Shown piece after piece: positions 33,101 to 46,092 of a DNA stretch of 64,000 bases. The number at the start of each line of letters is the position of its first letter. Positions within the stretch are counted from its first letter, which is position 1. The stretch comes from Mortierella alpina (lineage: Eukaryota > Mortierellomycota > Mortierellomycetes > Mortierellales > Mortierellaceae): positions 992,001 to 1,056,000 of the forward strand of contig JANATF010000001.1 in the NCBI GenBank assembly GCA_029449245.1, read 5' to 3'. Under the pieces are notes generated by a model, which searched no databases, was not told where the DNA came from, and worked only from the letters and a program-made list of their open reading frames with translations. The position numbers and the translations under genes were made by a program.

Positions 33101-33983
33101 TTATCCTCCTGGTATCAATGTATGTTAGACAGTCCTTTCACCGAACCACGTCCTTGCCTCGCGGCATATACACAACCTTAGCCGCTCAGGTAAGACCTAA
33201 ATGTCACCCATGGCTCAGGCCAAGGATATCCACAATGACACTTGTTCTTCAACGTCAAAAAATCAACCCCCCTTGTTCTACCGTCATCAACCGATAGGTG
33301 ACCACGTCGAAAATGTGCGGATGGATATTCCACTCTTCAGTTCTGCTCGCACGATTCAGAAATTGAAGCAAAAGATCCAAACGTATGTCGAGACCGAAGC
33401 GTCCGCCGACTTTCAAAAGATCGACGTGATTCTCAACGCAACGAACAATCGTTTCACCAGCAAAGCCTGTCTCCAGATCCTGTTCCGCGTTTTCCATCGT
33501 GGCCGGTGGGTGGACAGTGAGTATGGACCACGCAGACTCAAAGCGGTCCTCTTTCTGAGAGCAACTTTGAATGAGCTGGAGCAGGAGGATCTGCGAGACC
33601 TGATCGCATTGCGTCAATCGCTCGGATATACCGGTCCTTCCAACCCAGCTTTTCTCCAAGAGATACAGCAAGAGCCAGGACAACACCAGTCTGCTTTAAA
33701 CGGGCATGGGGATCCGACAAGACACATAGGAGACCGCCAGGCCCAGAGTGAACTGGGGGCTATATATTTGGCACACGAGGCGGCAAGTGTTGCTGCACGA
33801 CCACGATCCTCGTCAAATGCGGAGTCCCACTACGATAATCAAACCCAAGCCGTTGGGGAAGGAGCCGAGAGTCGTCGACTGAGCGTCTCACACATGCTTA
33901 TACCTGAAAACATCCAGTTATCGACCGACTCTGCCAACTACCGGCCATTTCCCGAAGGATCCCAGTCCAGAGATGAGAAATAA
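30198..33983 (+). CDS. EF-hand mechanosensitive ion channel, MscS family (Msy1/Msy2-like)
   Basis: Fungal MscS channels with an EF-hand sit in the ER or cell cortex and control calcium rise and volume during hypo-osmotic shock. The modelled exons are 30198-31880, 31984-32158, 32251-32426, 32548-32625, 32735-32738, 32837-32868, 32964-33029, 33129-33189 and 33298-33983, which sum in frame to 986 aa. Residues 1-230 are disordered. Several membrane helices follow (AIILAVLLVPKFAL, YLVQLLVMALFKII, TVWFFGLIAFWGFLV). An EF-hand loop (DPNGSGTITRAMF) lies near 603-615. The pore helix region is then FNIIVLLFVIVAFLIAFDVG, followed by RPFDVGD, where the family usually has HPFDVGD. The beta domain has VLSPNHVLASRHIHNLSRSG. 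The RP of RPFDVGD is supplied by a 4-nt exon. The C-terminus after about 850 is cytosolic and partly disordered. Confidence 0.88.
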
Positions 33984-34080
33984 AAAAGACCTAGTTTTCG
34001 CATATGCCCTATCGAAAAGTCCGTTATACGGCTGATTGTCTGTTTTATTTTGAAGTTTGCAGCGGTTGTGCTGTTTGCTA

Positions 34081-34912
34081 TCAGAGCAGAGTGGGCGTAG
34101 GGGTATCTGAGCCATTGAGGCCGCCGCTTGCTGATGCAGTCCCAGGAAACATCGCGCTCGGTGTTGCTTGACCTTCAATCCCATGCTGTGTCCCTGAGAT
34201 GAGTCCCAGACCAAGTCCTTGAGCCTGCGGTGCTGGTGCTGGTGAATCTTGTTCTACCTCGTTCTTCAACTTGACCATAGATCCATCGGGCATGACCTCC
34301 ATCCTGACGACATTTTCCTGGTTCCTGAGATATTGCCAGTGATAGTATTGTCTCTCATGTACAAATGTTGCAGTGTCCTGTTTAGCAAGCTGATCCCGGA
34401 ACGATTTGTGCTGCAGGAGTGACAGAAAATGAAGGCAATGTGGGTAGCTAGTTGAAGGAAAACAAGGCGTTAATTCTTCAGCCGTGGCACCCACTGTATA
34501 TCACAAAACCGTGTTCTTATCTAAACAGGCATATCTAGACAGAAAAGGCGATTACATGATGAACTTTGCGTATTCTGGTTTCCGAAAGTATTGCAGGTAG
34601 TCGAGGTACCGCACGAACGCGTCCTGTGTAAAGTATTGTTGTTGTGCGAGATCTACCCGAGAAGAATCAACAGCAGACGAATGAGATTTCCGGTTGTTTG
34701 ATGTCACGCACTAGTCCATGGGTGCTGACATGGCTGACATGGAGCGCAGTGGGCCTGGACGTACAATGGAGATACCAAGGGCTAGACAGACATTGCACGA
34801 ATTCGAGCTCGATCTGGAACCGCTTTAGCTGCTCGTACTCATCCTCGGTCTGTAATATGGTGCTGGATGCTGCCGGTGCTGGCGAGGGAGCTACTGAATC
34901 TGCTTGGCTCAT
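34081..34912 (-). CDS. MED31: Mediator complex subunit 31 (Soh1)
   Basis: MED31 is a small, highly conserved subunit of the middle module of Mediator, which links activators to RNA polymerase II. The modelled exons, from start to stop, are 34912-34765, 34652-34556 and 34447-34081, giving 203 aa. The core matches the family throughout: RFQIELEFVQCLSSPWYLHY, LAQQQYFTQDAFVRYLDYLQ, YFRKPEYAKFIIYPHCLHFL and SLLQHKSFRDQL. The start follows a short Ser/Ala/Pro-rich stretch. After the conserved part there is a tail of about 80 residues rich in Gly, Ala and Pro that goes beyond the usual length of 120-130 aa. The gene converges with the MscS gene and diverges from PARG, with 221 bases between the two ATGs. 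Confidence 0.93.
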
Positions 34913-35133
34913 GATTGTGGACCTGGTTCTGTATCTGTGCGTATATGCTATGCGTGTGGTGGCAATGAAGAAAAGAAGAAATGGAATGGATGGAGTGGTG
35001 GAGTGATAAAGGAACAAAGGATATCCACACTCCGCCGCAGTGACTGACAACCAGGATGTTACACCACTACATAACCGCGTCTCTCACTTTGCCACCGCTC
35101 TATTTCTCCTTCAACTCCGCACCCGCCATTGCC

Positions 35134-38100
35134 ATGTCCAACTCGAGATTCTTCGAGACAGGGCCTCATCACATTCTATGTCAGGTACGTGCTCATTAGC
35201 GAAGGTCGCAATACATAATATACTTAAAAGACGTTCGCTGTCCAATAACACACGTCGCTTGCACCATAGATTGACGGACTAGACCCACAAGAGTTCCCTT
35301 TTCCAAAGGACTTTCAGGACTGTTGGGACAGACACCATGTCAGGCTGCCATGTTCGGACCACGCTTCTTCACGTACGTCGACGGGTTGGGCGGAAATCAT
35401 CCAAGGACTAACAACGCCAATCTCCAACGCGCAAGAGCTCTCGAAAATGATGGCCCTGTGGAACGAAGGCGACGACGCCGCGTGGAACACCAATGCGCTG
35501 GACGCCTTCTTAAACAGAAAAGCCGACCGCCAGACTTTATGTGTACAGTCCAGAGCGCGCGGACGCCATGGATACGACAGTCCTCTTGCAGGGCTGGAAG
35601 ACAGTGAGCTGGACGAGGACCCTGAATCTCAAGGACTGGATCGTGACCGAGACGGCGACATCAACATGTCTTCAGCACCGAATATTCCAGAGAACGAAAA
35701 CTATTATCATAATGTAGAAATAGCCGAGGATCAGTTCCTGGATCGAGAGGAGCGAACCCGCTTTTTCAATGTCATTCTACCAAGAATGCAGGCTCTTGCG
35801 CTACGGCTACCGGAACTGGTCAGAAAGCCGATCCCGTTTCTGAAGGAACAGGAGGACTCTGCTGTCACTCTAAGCCAAGAGCAAGTAAGTCACTTCAAGA
35901 ATTTCCCTAGGGTATCGCTACAATTGAGGAGGGTTTTATGAGAATCGAGCAATGGCATACTACTTACATATAAACCCCAATGATCGCCACTAGATCGCAT
36001 GCTTATTAGCAAATGCATTCTTCTGCACGTTTCCTTGTCGGAACGCACCCAGGATATATCACAGTAACGCGCACCACAGCAGGAAGCGCCCGTTCTCGGG
36101 AGCTGCCACGTCAGAAAAGGGCAAAAAAGGCACTGGCAGTTCCGTGAGTGATCGACGAGAATTTGAAGGAAGGAAGTTGAATGAGACTCCCTCAGACCCA
36201 CATGGAACTGCATCAATAAGGAACACGAACGTACATTCCACGGATCCTGTTAAAAAGCCGCTGCAGACATCTCTACTGAACTACTTTAGCAGAATGGAAC
36301 CTATCGCGTCCGGCGATGGGGCAGAGTCGCTCAAACCTCGAGACACAACTGCCGCAAACGCCCCTCTATTGGCTTCTAGGACTGGTAATGACAGCAAGGA
36401 AAAGAACCCTGCTAGCAATCGCGAAGAGCACGCTCCTAGAGGCGGGCGAAATGAACAATCGAGTCGCAAGGAATCCTTTCCTCGATACCCCTCGATCAAT
36501 TTCTCTAGTCTCTTCTACAGTCCTGATGAGGAAGCGCCCTGTACATCTACCAATGCCGCCAAACTTCGCTGCATTCTGCATTATTTCGACCGCGTCACGT
36601 CTCAGAGTATGCACACACACCAAGACTTGGCCACGTTCAGTTTGCTTGTGGTTTCCGAATCAGCAGCTCTGACACTACTTGCCGTTGACTCCTCCTTCAT
36701 AGTGCCACAAGGGGCCGTGACGTACCACCGTCAGGTATTGAACACTTCCATCACATTGCACCGAGAGGAGCGCCTCAGAGAGGATGTCTTTAGGTATGTT
36801 CACGTCCGTGTGGAACGCGACAGTCCCCTCGAGGACGACTCACCCCTCGGCGCACTTCAGCTGGACTTTGCGAACAAAGTCATTGGAGGCGGAGTACTGG
36901 ATCGGGTAAGGGGAACTACCATGTCGATGTTAAGGAGGGTCGGCTTTACACAGTGTTGTCGTATTGATATACTTTTACTCTTGCTATTCTTTTTTTTATT
37001 CTGCAATGATGAATAGGGTTCAGTGCAGGAAGAGATTCGCTTCGCCATTTGTCCAGAGTTGATTATTTCAAGATTATTCACTCAAAGGCTCCAGGAGAAT
37101 GAAGCCGTGCTTTTCAAGGGCGCGGAGAGGTATTCCAACTATAACGGGTATGCTAGGACGTTTGAGTGGCATTCGAATCATGTCGACACCACACCCAGGT
37201 ACAGTACAGCTTATTCACACTTACAGTTTGAGAGTCGTGGAAATCATGGAACACACGTAGCGGCGCCTTGTTCCAACCGTCTATTATTTGCACCTAACTT
37301 ACTCTGAGTGTATTTTTCTTCAAACCAGAGACCAACTGGGCCGTCGCAAGACAGAGATATGCGCCATCGATGCACTTCCATTCAAGTCGCAAGACCAGCG
37401 TCTGGAGCAATTCTCAGAGGAGTATGTGCTACGAGAGATCAACAAGGCTGTTGCAGGATTCCGTAGGTCTCCTATCACTGCGTCAGAGTGGGGACTCTGC
37501 ACGGCTGAGGGTCCTGTCGCCACGACTCCATTGATCGCGACAGGTTAGAATCAGTCATTCATTTTTTTTATGGAGTTATTTGAAGTGCACCTCGTGCTTC
37601 AGTAAGATCGACTTACTTTTTTCTGACCCGGGCTATATCCCCCCCCCTTTTTTTTTGTGTTTATGCTTGTATCTGATTTATAGGAAATTGGGGCTGTGGT
37701 GCGTTTGGTGGACATCTTCAACTCAAGTTCTTGATCCAGCTTCTAGCTGCATCCGTGTGCGGAGGTTATTCAACCGATGATGTGGATGATGAACTCGCCC
37801 TTGGACGAGGTGTCATCTACTACACATATGGACTTGACGATCTAGCTAAAGAAATTGAGACCTTCGTGTCGCATCTTCAAGTATGCCCGAGAACATTTGA
37901 GCCAGGTAAGTCCTACCATACCTGATGCTGGATACTATTATAACGCGTTTATAATTGATCCATGTACTCACCCTCAACATCTATACTGCCCCTATTCATT
38001 GCTTTTGGGGGGGTGAATCAGCGCTGCTACTCGAATGCATATTGCAGTACCCGAAACGGTCTAGTCAGGGTCAGATCATCGGGCTACCGGACAAGAGTCT

Positions 38101-38227
38101 TTTGGACTACATCAGCACGGCTTTTGGATTTCATTCTGGTTCTACCCAGACCTCTTCCTTGAGTGCTTCGTTGGCTCAGTCGTCGATCTCGTCTTTTGAT
38201 TCCTCGTTTAGTGATCCAGGCTTTTGA
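35134..38227 (+). CDS. Poly(ADP-ribose) glycohydrolase (PARG)
   Basis: PARG removes poly(ADP-ribose) chains added by PARP enzymes during DNA repair. The modelled exons are 35134-35184, 35270-35884, 35994-36905, 37017-37198, 37329-37543, 37684-37905 and 38022-38227, which join in frame to 800 aa. The helical domain contributes [13 protein letters not shown]. The catalytic macrodomain has the PARG signature [16 protein letters not shown] at about 518-534, with the catalytic QEE glutamates. Then come [27 protein letters not shown] and, near 659, [20 protein letters not shown]. An insert of about 120 residues splits the helical part from the macrodomain. It holds QTSLLNYF at 313-320, a PIP-box pattern (Q-x-x-L-x-x-Y-F) expected to bind PCNA. 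The C-terminus is Ser-rich. The protein should be nuclear. A PARP gene is expected elsewhere in the genome. Confidence 0.93.
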
Positions 38228-38278
38228 AAATCTTCATACAGGCGAACGGATCATTGAAAAAGTTGAATGCGGGATATA

Positions 38279-38284
38279 AATAAA
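38279..38284 (+). terminator. Poly(A) signal AATAAA, PARG gene
   Basis: AATAAA lies 51 bases after the PARG stop codon. The stop codon of the converging calcium-channel gene is only 55 bases further on (38340), so the two 3' UTRs very probably overlap. Confidence 0.55.
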
Positions 38285-38339
38285 GTATATAAAAGATCTA
38301 AGGTGCTTTCTAATGGTTTGCTTTCATGGGGGGTTTTTT

Positions 38340-41300
38340 TTACAAGTAATCCAGACCCAAGACTTCTTTTCTCGAAGGCTGACCCACACCTGTGCCGGAT
38401 GCGTTCAGGTCCACGTCGTCCAAGTCGCCCACTGTCATCTCTCGATTTAGACCGGTACTCATCGGGTCATCCCCTGGCACCGACATGTCATGGCTCGCAA
38501 TAAAAGCTAGAGGAATTTTGGTGAATGGATAGACTCGGTGTTAGATATCATGGACGAGAAACGCAGAGAAGTAATCGCGTATCACCAAAACGCAAGAAAC
38601 GAAGCCCCAGTCCTCATCACTTACAGCGCCATTCCAATCGCAGTTCATGGATCATTGTGCCCGCAAGAGCCGGGTCAATGGCTTCCTCTTCCTCAATTGC
38701 TGCCTTTTCTCCCTCAAACATCAGCGTACTCCTCTTTGCGGTCTGTCCTCGAAGTGTGTCTAGTGTGGAGCTGGATCCAACGCGTGCTGCACTGTCAAAG
38801 TCCTCTTCGCCAGTATTAATCCTGACTCGCTTCTGTTTGGTAATGGGGGCGCCTGATGATGGACCTTGGTTTGTTGAGACGGAGGACTGGGTCGAATGGG
38901 AGACGCGCGGCACCTGCCAGGTAGATCCCGCGCCAGAGCCTGAACCTGAGCCGGAGTCGACCTCTGGACCCATTCCGGCTCCAGCGTTTCCATCGGACGA
39001 AGGTGGCAGGTCATCTGGGGATGATGAAACCTGCGCTAAAGCACGGATCCGTTGCACGGCTCTGTAGTGCTTCAAGAACCTCTGACGAAGGACGACCTTT
39101 AGAAGAATACTCCTGACGTTGGTGACATTGACACGGGCGTGGATCCGGTCCATTTTCTGCCGATGCCGGAGCATGTCCCCAATCGAGAGGCACTGATCAT
39201 CCTCGATCAGCTTGTAGTGGGCTAGGATATTCAGCATCTTCTGGAATGAGATCCCTCGGAGTGCATCATCATCGTCCAGCATCTCGCCACCAATCTCGGC
39301 CATCTCAAAGTCTCCCGCCGCACCTTTGCCTCCACCCTTGCCAAAGGATCCTGCTCTCCAATGGAAAAGTCCCTTCTTCTTTCTTGTCTGCGTTCCAGGA
39401 ATCGGCTCCATGGACATAAGCACCTCAGTGTACAAAAAGTTGTACAGTCTGCGCCGCTGCCTAACCTGGGCTGTGTCCATGTTCGCGATCGCAGAGTTGA
39501 AGGCCGGTAGGTTGTAGTCCTGATCGATCTTATGCGAAAGATCGAATCGAGCCTTCGTCCTCTTTCCGTTCATTCCTGGGATTCCCTTCTCCTTCTGGTT
39601 CTCTTCCCAGTTGAGAGTTGAGCTGCGACTGGTTTCATTCAGCATCAATATCTTGCGGGTGCTGCTGGCTCCTATGTTCTTATCCAGATCCCTGGCAGAC
39701 ATATTGACGGCGTTGGGTTTAGCGGTCTCAAGCCTAGATTTGAGCTTCAAAATCGAGTGCTCTTCGTTGTACACGCGCATATCAAACACGCCCCTCAGTT
39801 TCTAATAAAATGGTGGTCCGTGTTAGACAACAAATAAACGAAACGCGCACCATGATTGTCCACTGCTAACGCAAAGAGACACTGTCCAATTCCTTACCAT
39901 CAAGAACATTGCCAGGTCTTTCTCCTGGATATAGCCCGTGTGATCCTTGTCAACCTCAGACCAGACCCGCTTGAATCCTCGGATCTCCTCTCTTGTAATG
40001 AGCGAGAACCCCGGCGCAATCTGATAGACGTACGAAAAATTGTGCATCACCACGACAATAAACATGTTCGTGAAAATGTACATCGAGATGATGTTGAACG
40101 TGATGAAGAGCGTGTAAGCCCACGCGGTTGAGCCGCAGTCCGACAACAGATAGTCCAATGGCTCATTGACACAGTGCGGCTTCTCCACTGCAAAGTCGTG
40201 CATAAGGTCGTTCCACCCCTCACTAAGAAATTGATAAACATTGAAGTGTTAATTTTCAAGCTGAGCCTTTAGAACATGTGTTCATCCACGCACCCTCTCA
40301 GGTACAGTGTTGTTTTACATACCCAGTCGACATCCTAGCCATCACAAGGAGCGAGGTGCCAATGTGCCGGAAGTTGACATTATCCGAGCCATTGGGGCCA
40401 TAGGCAGTCAGCCCAAACACCTCCACAAACATGATGCCATAGACTGCAAACACGACAAGCCAGACCCCCAACAAACTGGAAATGGATCCCATGCTGGCGG
40501 CCATTGTCATAAACAGCTGATTCAAGCTGTCGCTTCGGGGCACCAGTCTGAAGAGGATCGCCGTCAAGAACAACTTTTGGGTCTGGATAAGTGGTTGCCA
40601 GGATACTCCCAAGATGCGCATGATGGTGATAAGCAATGCGCAAGTTGAGACCATGCTGTTGTAAATGTTCCACCGACTTTTCCGATAAGCATGCCATCCT
40701 AGTCCTGCAACCTTGATCACGATCTCCATCATGAAGACCGATAACAGCGCCAAGAACAGCCAGTTCTTGATCCCTTCCCAATCGCCCGAATCAACGTGCT
40801 CTGTCGCGAGAAGAATGCCGTTGAGGACAGTTGTGATAGTCAACAGGCGTGCGAACCATCCTCGCTTGGGTGACGCGATCCTGAAGCACCAACTGCGGAA
40901 GGGGTTTGCAGGTGGAAAGAACTTTGACTTTTTCATACTAATGCCTCCGAGCAGCTTCTTCAAGTCCATCCATCGACGCTGGTTGGCTGTCATGAATGCG
41001 GTTCCGGTCCTCTTTGTGTAGTTTTCGATCACGATGGCGACAAATAGAGCCGAAACGAAATACCCTCCTGCCAGGTTGAACAGAACAAAGAAGATACCGT
41101 TGTAACGCGATGCGTCCGGGTGGGGTTGAAGTCCAAGCCCGACAATATTACGAGCCGATTCCATAACGCCCGTCCACCCCTCCTGAGACACAATCTCGAA
41201 TAAAATCAAGAACGATGCCCCGAAGTTGTCAAAGCTGTAGACCACAGGGTTGGACCAGATCCGGGGTTTCAACATGCCAGATTCCGGATCCAGGAATGTG

Positions 41301-44300
41301 CCCACGCACTCGTAGATAGACTGGATGCTGTCGCTTGTGTCGTTGCAGCGGAAAAGGAGGCCAGAAAAGAGTCGCATTCCGTAGATCGCAAACGGGACGA
41401 TCAAGGTCATCGATAGCATCGTAGCGTCGAAGAGTTGAGGAAATCCTGCTACCAGAACCGCATGGAACGTGCCTCTGATATAGGCGGATTGATTGATCAG
41501 CCGCAAGGCTCGTAGGGCTTTGAGGGCTCGGAAAAAACGAGAAGCTCCTTGAGAATTGGTAAGATTGGCCATCAATGGCGCGTACAGGGTCAGCAGGACA
41601 AAGAAGTCGATCTTGTTCCAAAGACTCTTGAGGTATGCATCAGGCGTGAAGATAAAGCCATCAGCAATGACTCGGATCAAGAACTCCACTGTGAAGACTG
41701 CAGGAAACACATAGTCGGAGATGCGGATGACAACCGATTGATCCTCGCGAGGCATGTTGGTCTCCTTCAAGCGCCAGACAGGGGTCGTTATAGCGGCGAC
41801 AATCACGCAGGCAATGATGGCCAGCATAATGAAGAGATTGAAGGGTCTGCTCAGTAGGACATTCTCATCGGCTCCTTCAATACGATGTCCTTGTCCTGGA
41901 GTGACAAATCGTTGGAGAAATCGACGGAATTTGTTGTCGGGACCGAAAATGAACAACGAGCGATGACGGAACGCCTCTGCCGAAAAGAACATTTGACGCT
42001 TTTTCGTCCCATCTTGAGCGCTGTCCAGTTCCTCATAGCCGGGTGCTGGGGTTGCAAAGAGCTTTCTGAAATCGGCGGTGTCCTCGACTTCTACAGACTG
42101 GTGCGATTCAAATCCATAGTCGCTTTTCTGGCTCGAACTGCGGCGGTGATGTTTTTTCTTGGCCTCTGAGGATTCCTTGAGCAGCGGATCCTTCTCTACA
42201 CCATGAAACAGCTCTGTATCTCCCAAAAGAAACTGTCGGGCGAGTCCCTTGCGCATTCTCTGTACCCAACCAGACTGTAGGGGATTCACGCCGATTGATT
42301 TTGGATATGGCTTGAGATACTTTGTCAAGTAGATGACAAATTTTCTCTCCTCCTCCTTAGCGTAGCCCGATTTGGACGCAAAGTCCAGGATCTGCTGTGC
42401 ATGCTTGCCCACTTCAGCACCTCCCTCAAAATTCTCCATAATAATGGCGATCAACATGTTCACCAGAACGACTGATATAGAGAAGCCATAGGGGGTAGAG
42501 TTAGAACGCGCGCAATAATGACCATGTCGGTATGACGATAATGCACCAAGACACTTACAATTTGCGAAGCTGTAGAACGCGATAATAAATACGGTGGCAA
42601 CAATGGCCTGACCATAGGGGAGTTCTGCCGAAATGACATTGTACAGGATATCAGTCCAATTTTCGCCAGAAAACAGCTAATAATTAATAAATATATAGAG
42701 TACGTGAGCATCCAGCCGAGATCAGTCAATCAATTTTCATGTCCACTGGAGATGAATGGTCAGCACGCAACAGCAGCCTACCTGATACATGCCGAGATAA
42801 CTGACATAAAAATCAGAAAACGTCATGGGCGACGTGTAGTCCGGTCCGATGATCTCTCTGAACAATAGTCCTGCCATGACAGACACCACCCCGAGGAACA
42901 TGGCAATGAAAAAAATCAAGTTGAGCAGACCGATCCAGCTACCGACGACTCGTTGCTACAGGATGTAATCCAAATCGTTAGTACCATGCGGTTTGACTGC
43001 ATTGCTTAATTTCTCAGGAAAAGATATGTAACTTACAATAAGTGATCTCAGGCGCTCGATATAGATGATCGGCCGGTATATTCTGAGCACTTGAAAGACG
43101 GTGAGATACATGTAGACGTGGCTCCTTCGGATGGGCGGGATTTGAATGATCAAGGTAGTGACCACCAAAAACAAGTCGACCATGTTCTTGCGACTCGTCA
43201 GAAATTCGCTAGGCTTGGGTAAGCAGACTAAGAGACGGATAGCGATATCAACCGCGAAAGCAAGTGTGAACCAGAGCTCAATTTGCGCTGGTAGCCGGTT
43301 GGCGGATAAAATACAAAAAGCAAAAAAACAATTAGAATGTGCATGCCTTACGCCCGTCAACCGCCTTGGCGATTACAAAGCTGTACAGTTCCTTACCGAG
43401 TTGCTGAAGCCTCTCTGGTGGCGAGTTATAACGTGGCATGCATTGAAAAACCAGGTCAGCAATGACAGCTACCACCCAAACGCACTCTAGACTTTGGACC
43501 CACTGCTTTCGGCGGCTAAACATAGCAGTGGCGGCATATGTGAAGTTGTGGACACTCTCGTGTAATATAGCGTTTTTGCTATTGACGAGGAAAACCAAAA
43601 TGTGTGTGAGTTGATCACACCTCACTTTCCCATGTTGCCTCTCCGTAATACCTTTCTCTAATACGTACTTTTCTGTGCTACTATCCGATGTGAAGGCCGA
43701 ATTATGGGAAGAGTCGTCCCTGATCTTTGCAAACATCTCGTTGATAACGGCGACGAACAAGTTCAGGATCCAAAAGTTCATGATCAGCACCACCACGACA
43801 AAGTAAATCGACGACCAAGAATATTCGGCATCCATGATCTTGTATGTCAAGTCTGTCCAGGTCTGACCCGTCATCAGCACGTAAACAGGGACCATGGCAG
43901 CGTAGATGGTGTCAAACGAGATTGCGCCTTCCATGTTAACTCCGATGTCCTATGGGAGTTGAGAGCAGCATGTTTAATTTAATTAATATTATACATTGTG
44001 AAAACGTATCATCAGAGGTCCAGCATCCTGATAGTTACCTTGCAGATGTACCCATGCGAGCAGATATGTCCTTTCGGACTCGTTTGGCTTAATTCGCCAC
44101 TTTTGGTGATGTAGGCCTCATAGCTGGGGTATGGACGTGAAAGGTCGTAATGTCCTCCACAGAATTGACCATCCAAGACCTCTGTCTCGTTCGTTGCAAG
44201 TACGCAGCGTCTTGAGAGAGACCCTTTGAAGGCCTGGACGCCGATGATGCTGTTACATAACAAGTGCGAAGAAGACATATCAGCCGCATACACTTGTTGA

Positions 44301-46092
44301 TCTGGGTCATTGTGTGTTAACAAAGAGTTATTACTTCTTACCTGAAAATGACAAAGAAGAATGCGATAAAAAGCGCAATATTGACCAGTAATGGCGCACT
44401 CTTCTTCAGCGAATGCAAAATGGTGGCTGATCCGGAGGTGATATTCAAAAGTCGCAGCGTGCGCATGGCTGCCACCGTTTTGAAAAAATAAATGTTCTTC
44501 ACACCTGCCATCATGAGAAAAAAGTCGACCCAGTAACAAAGGACGGCGAAGAAATCAATGCGGTTGAATGTGTGCCTGAGAAACGGAATCTGCGTGCCTG
44601 CGTCCGCTACAAACTGCGGCTTGTACGCTATCAGCGGGTCCATGTATGTGGGAATGAACTGAGTGACGGTTGTCTGACGCCCAACCGCAAAGTCGATGAT
44701 TGTAGTCGCTCGCATCTTCGTAGCACTGTTGATAGGAGCAGCAGGCGAAGAGCTATTGAATGTTGCTGCCGGTGTCATTGTCCCATGTCGTCTCTGCGCC
44801 TCAGGGGATTTTCGAAGAATTGTGGGGTTGGTGTCGTGCAAGTTGTCTGTTCTTGGTTTTTTGCCAAAGAATTTGCGGACCTTGTCTCCGTCCTTGGGGT
44901 ACAAGACAAGTCCAGACACTATTATCCGCGACCCAATCTCCATGCTATATCGAGGAGCGGTGAAATACCAAGTGTTAGATGACACCCCAATTTGCTCCTT
45001 TAAAGCCCAAATCTCCTGCTTAAACTGTCACGACGTACGTATAAAGAACAAAAACAACCAAAAGCCCATAGTCGGTCCAGTGTGCGCCCCAGACCGTATC
45101 GTTTCCCATTGGCGACGACACCTTGATGATCAAAAACACCAGATTGACCACGAGCAGGAAGAGCAGGAACAGTTCCACCCAACTATGCACAAAGAAAAGA
45201 TCGCAGAGATTACATTAGACTTCTGTTCAAACCCAAAATAACATAAAACATGCCTTGCCTGAGACTGTGCCCTGCGAAAAGTGTCTTGGTTGTAAACTTA
45301 CGTTTGGTTCAGGAACCGGTTGATCTTTTGACGGATCGGGTTCTCAGGCCCAAAAATGAAGAGGGACCATCCTTCCAGAGGCGGATCAAATGATATCGGG
45401 TCCAGTAGTACAGGCTGTGAGGAGCCGTGCGGCACATTCAGAGGCAGCGATGTTTTGGATAGCTTGCTGGGGTCCTGTGGTGCACCTGATGTGGCTGTGC
45501 TAATGCTCTCGTGGCTCGCTCGAGCCACATGGTCGTCAAGTCCCCTCTGCTCATCATCCTCTTCGTCGTCATTGTCACTGGGCTTGTTGGTATATACTGC
45601 TGCGATTTCTGGTACGGGAGGAGGGTGGCTCCGCGACGAGCCTGAGAGATTAACGACTCGGGTGGAAGCTCTTCCCAGAACCTGCTTCACCGACGCGAGT
45701 CGTGAGGTCGAGGCAGAGGAGTGTGTGGACTTTGGCCGAAGCGACGAGTTGGTGCTCGCTCCTGAGGCATGGTTCCGGTGAAAGCCTTTGTTGCGCCGAG
45801 GCTGCCCCGGCGGTTGAAGGTGCAGATCCTCCTGAGAATCCTGCGGCGAGAGGAGCGAGGGGCGGTCGCTGGTCAGCCCCGTGCGATCGTTGACAGACTG
45901 CAGCTCAAAGTCGCCCGCTGTTGACTGATCGGATGGCCTCCGCGCGAGACTTGACCAAGCTGATTCCGAGCTTCCGACATGGGGCGAGAGTGCTGCAGGG
46001 TCGTGTGCTCTGTGCTGGTCGTTGGGGTCGTCCTGGTCGCGGCCATGGCTGTCATTCCTGATGGACTCGTAGTGCTGTCCGCCTAGAACCAT
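38340..46092 (-). CDS. CCH1: Voltage-gated calcium channel alpha subunit, CCH1 type
   Basis: CCH1 is the pore subunit of the fungal high-affinity calcium system, working with Mid1 at the plasma membrane. The modelled exons, from start to stop, are 46092-45302, 45182-45039, 44944-44342, 44249-44039, 43949-43397, 43287-43037, 42955-42782, 42676-42559, 42471-40323, 40222-39898, 39801-38625 and 38506-38340, giving 2,220 aa. Four repeats of six membrane helices are visible. S4-like helices include VAAMRTLRLL in repeat I and FRALKALRALRLI in repeat III. The pore loops read TGQTWTD (Q612), SGENWTD (E914), SQEGWTG (E1379) and TGEGWND (E1666). An EF-hand-like loop (DKDHTGYIQEKDL) follows repeat IV near 1755. 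The N-terminal 260 residues and the C-terminal tail are cytosolic and disordered. Exon 43949-43397 may hide a further 42-nt in-frame intron. The gene converges with PARG after 112 bases. Confidence 0.93.

Noticed and set aside
38525-39067. 180-aa open frame on the + strand over the CCH1 C-terminus
   Set aside because: It lies opposite a well-supported CCH1 exon, has Pro-Glu repeats that mirror the Gly/Ser-rich coding strand, and has no domain.
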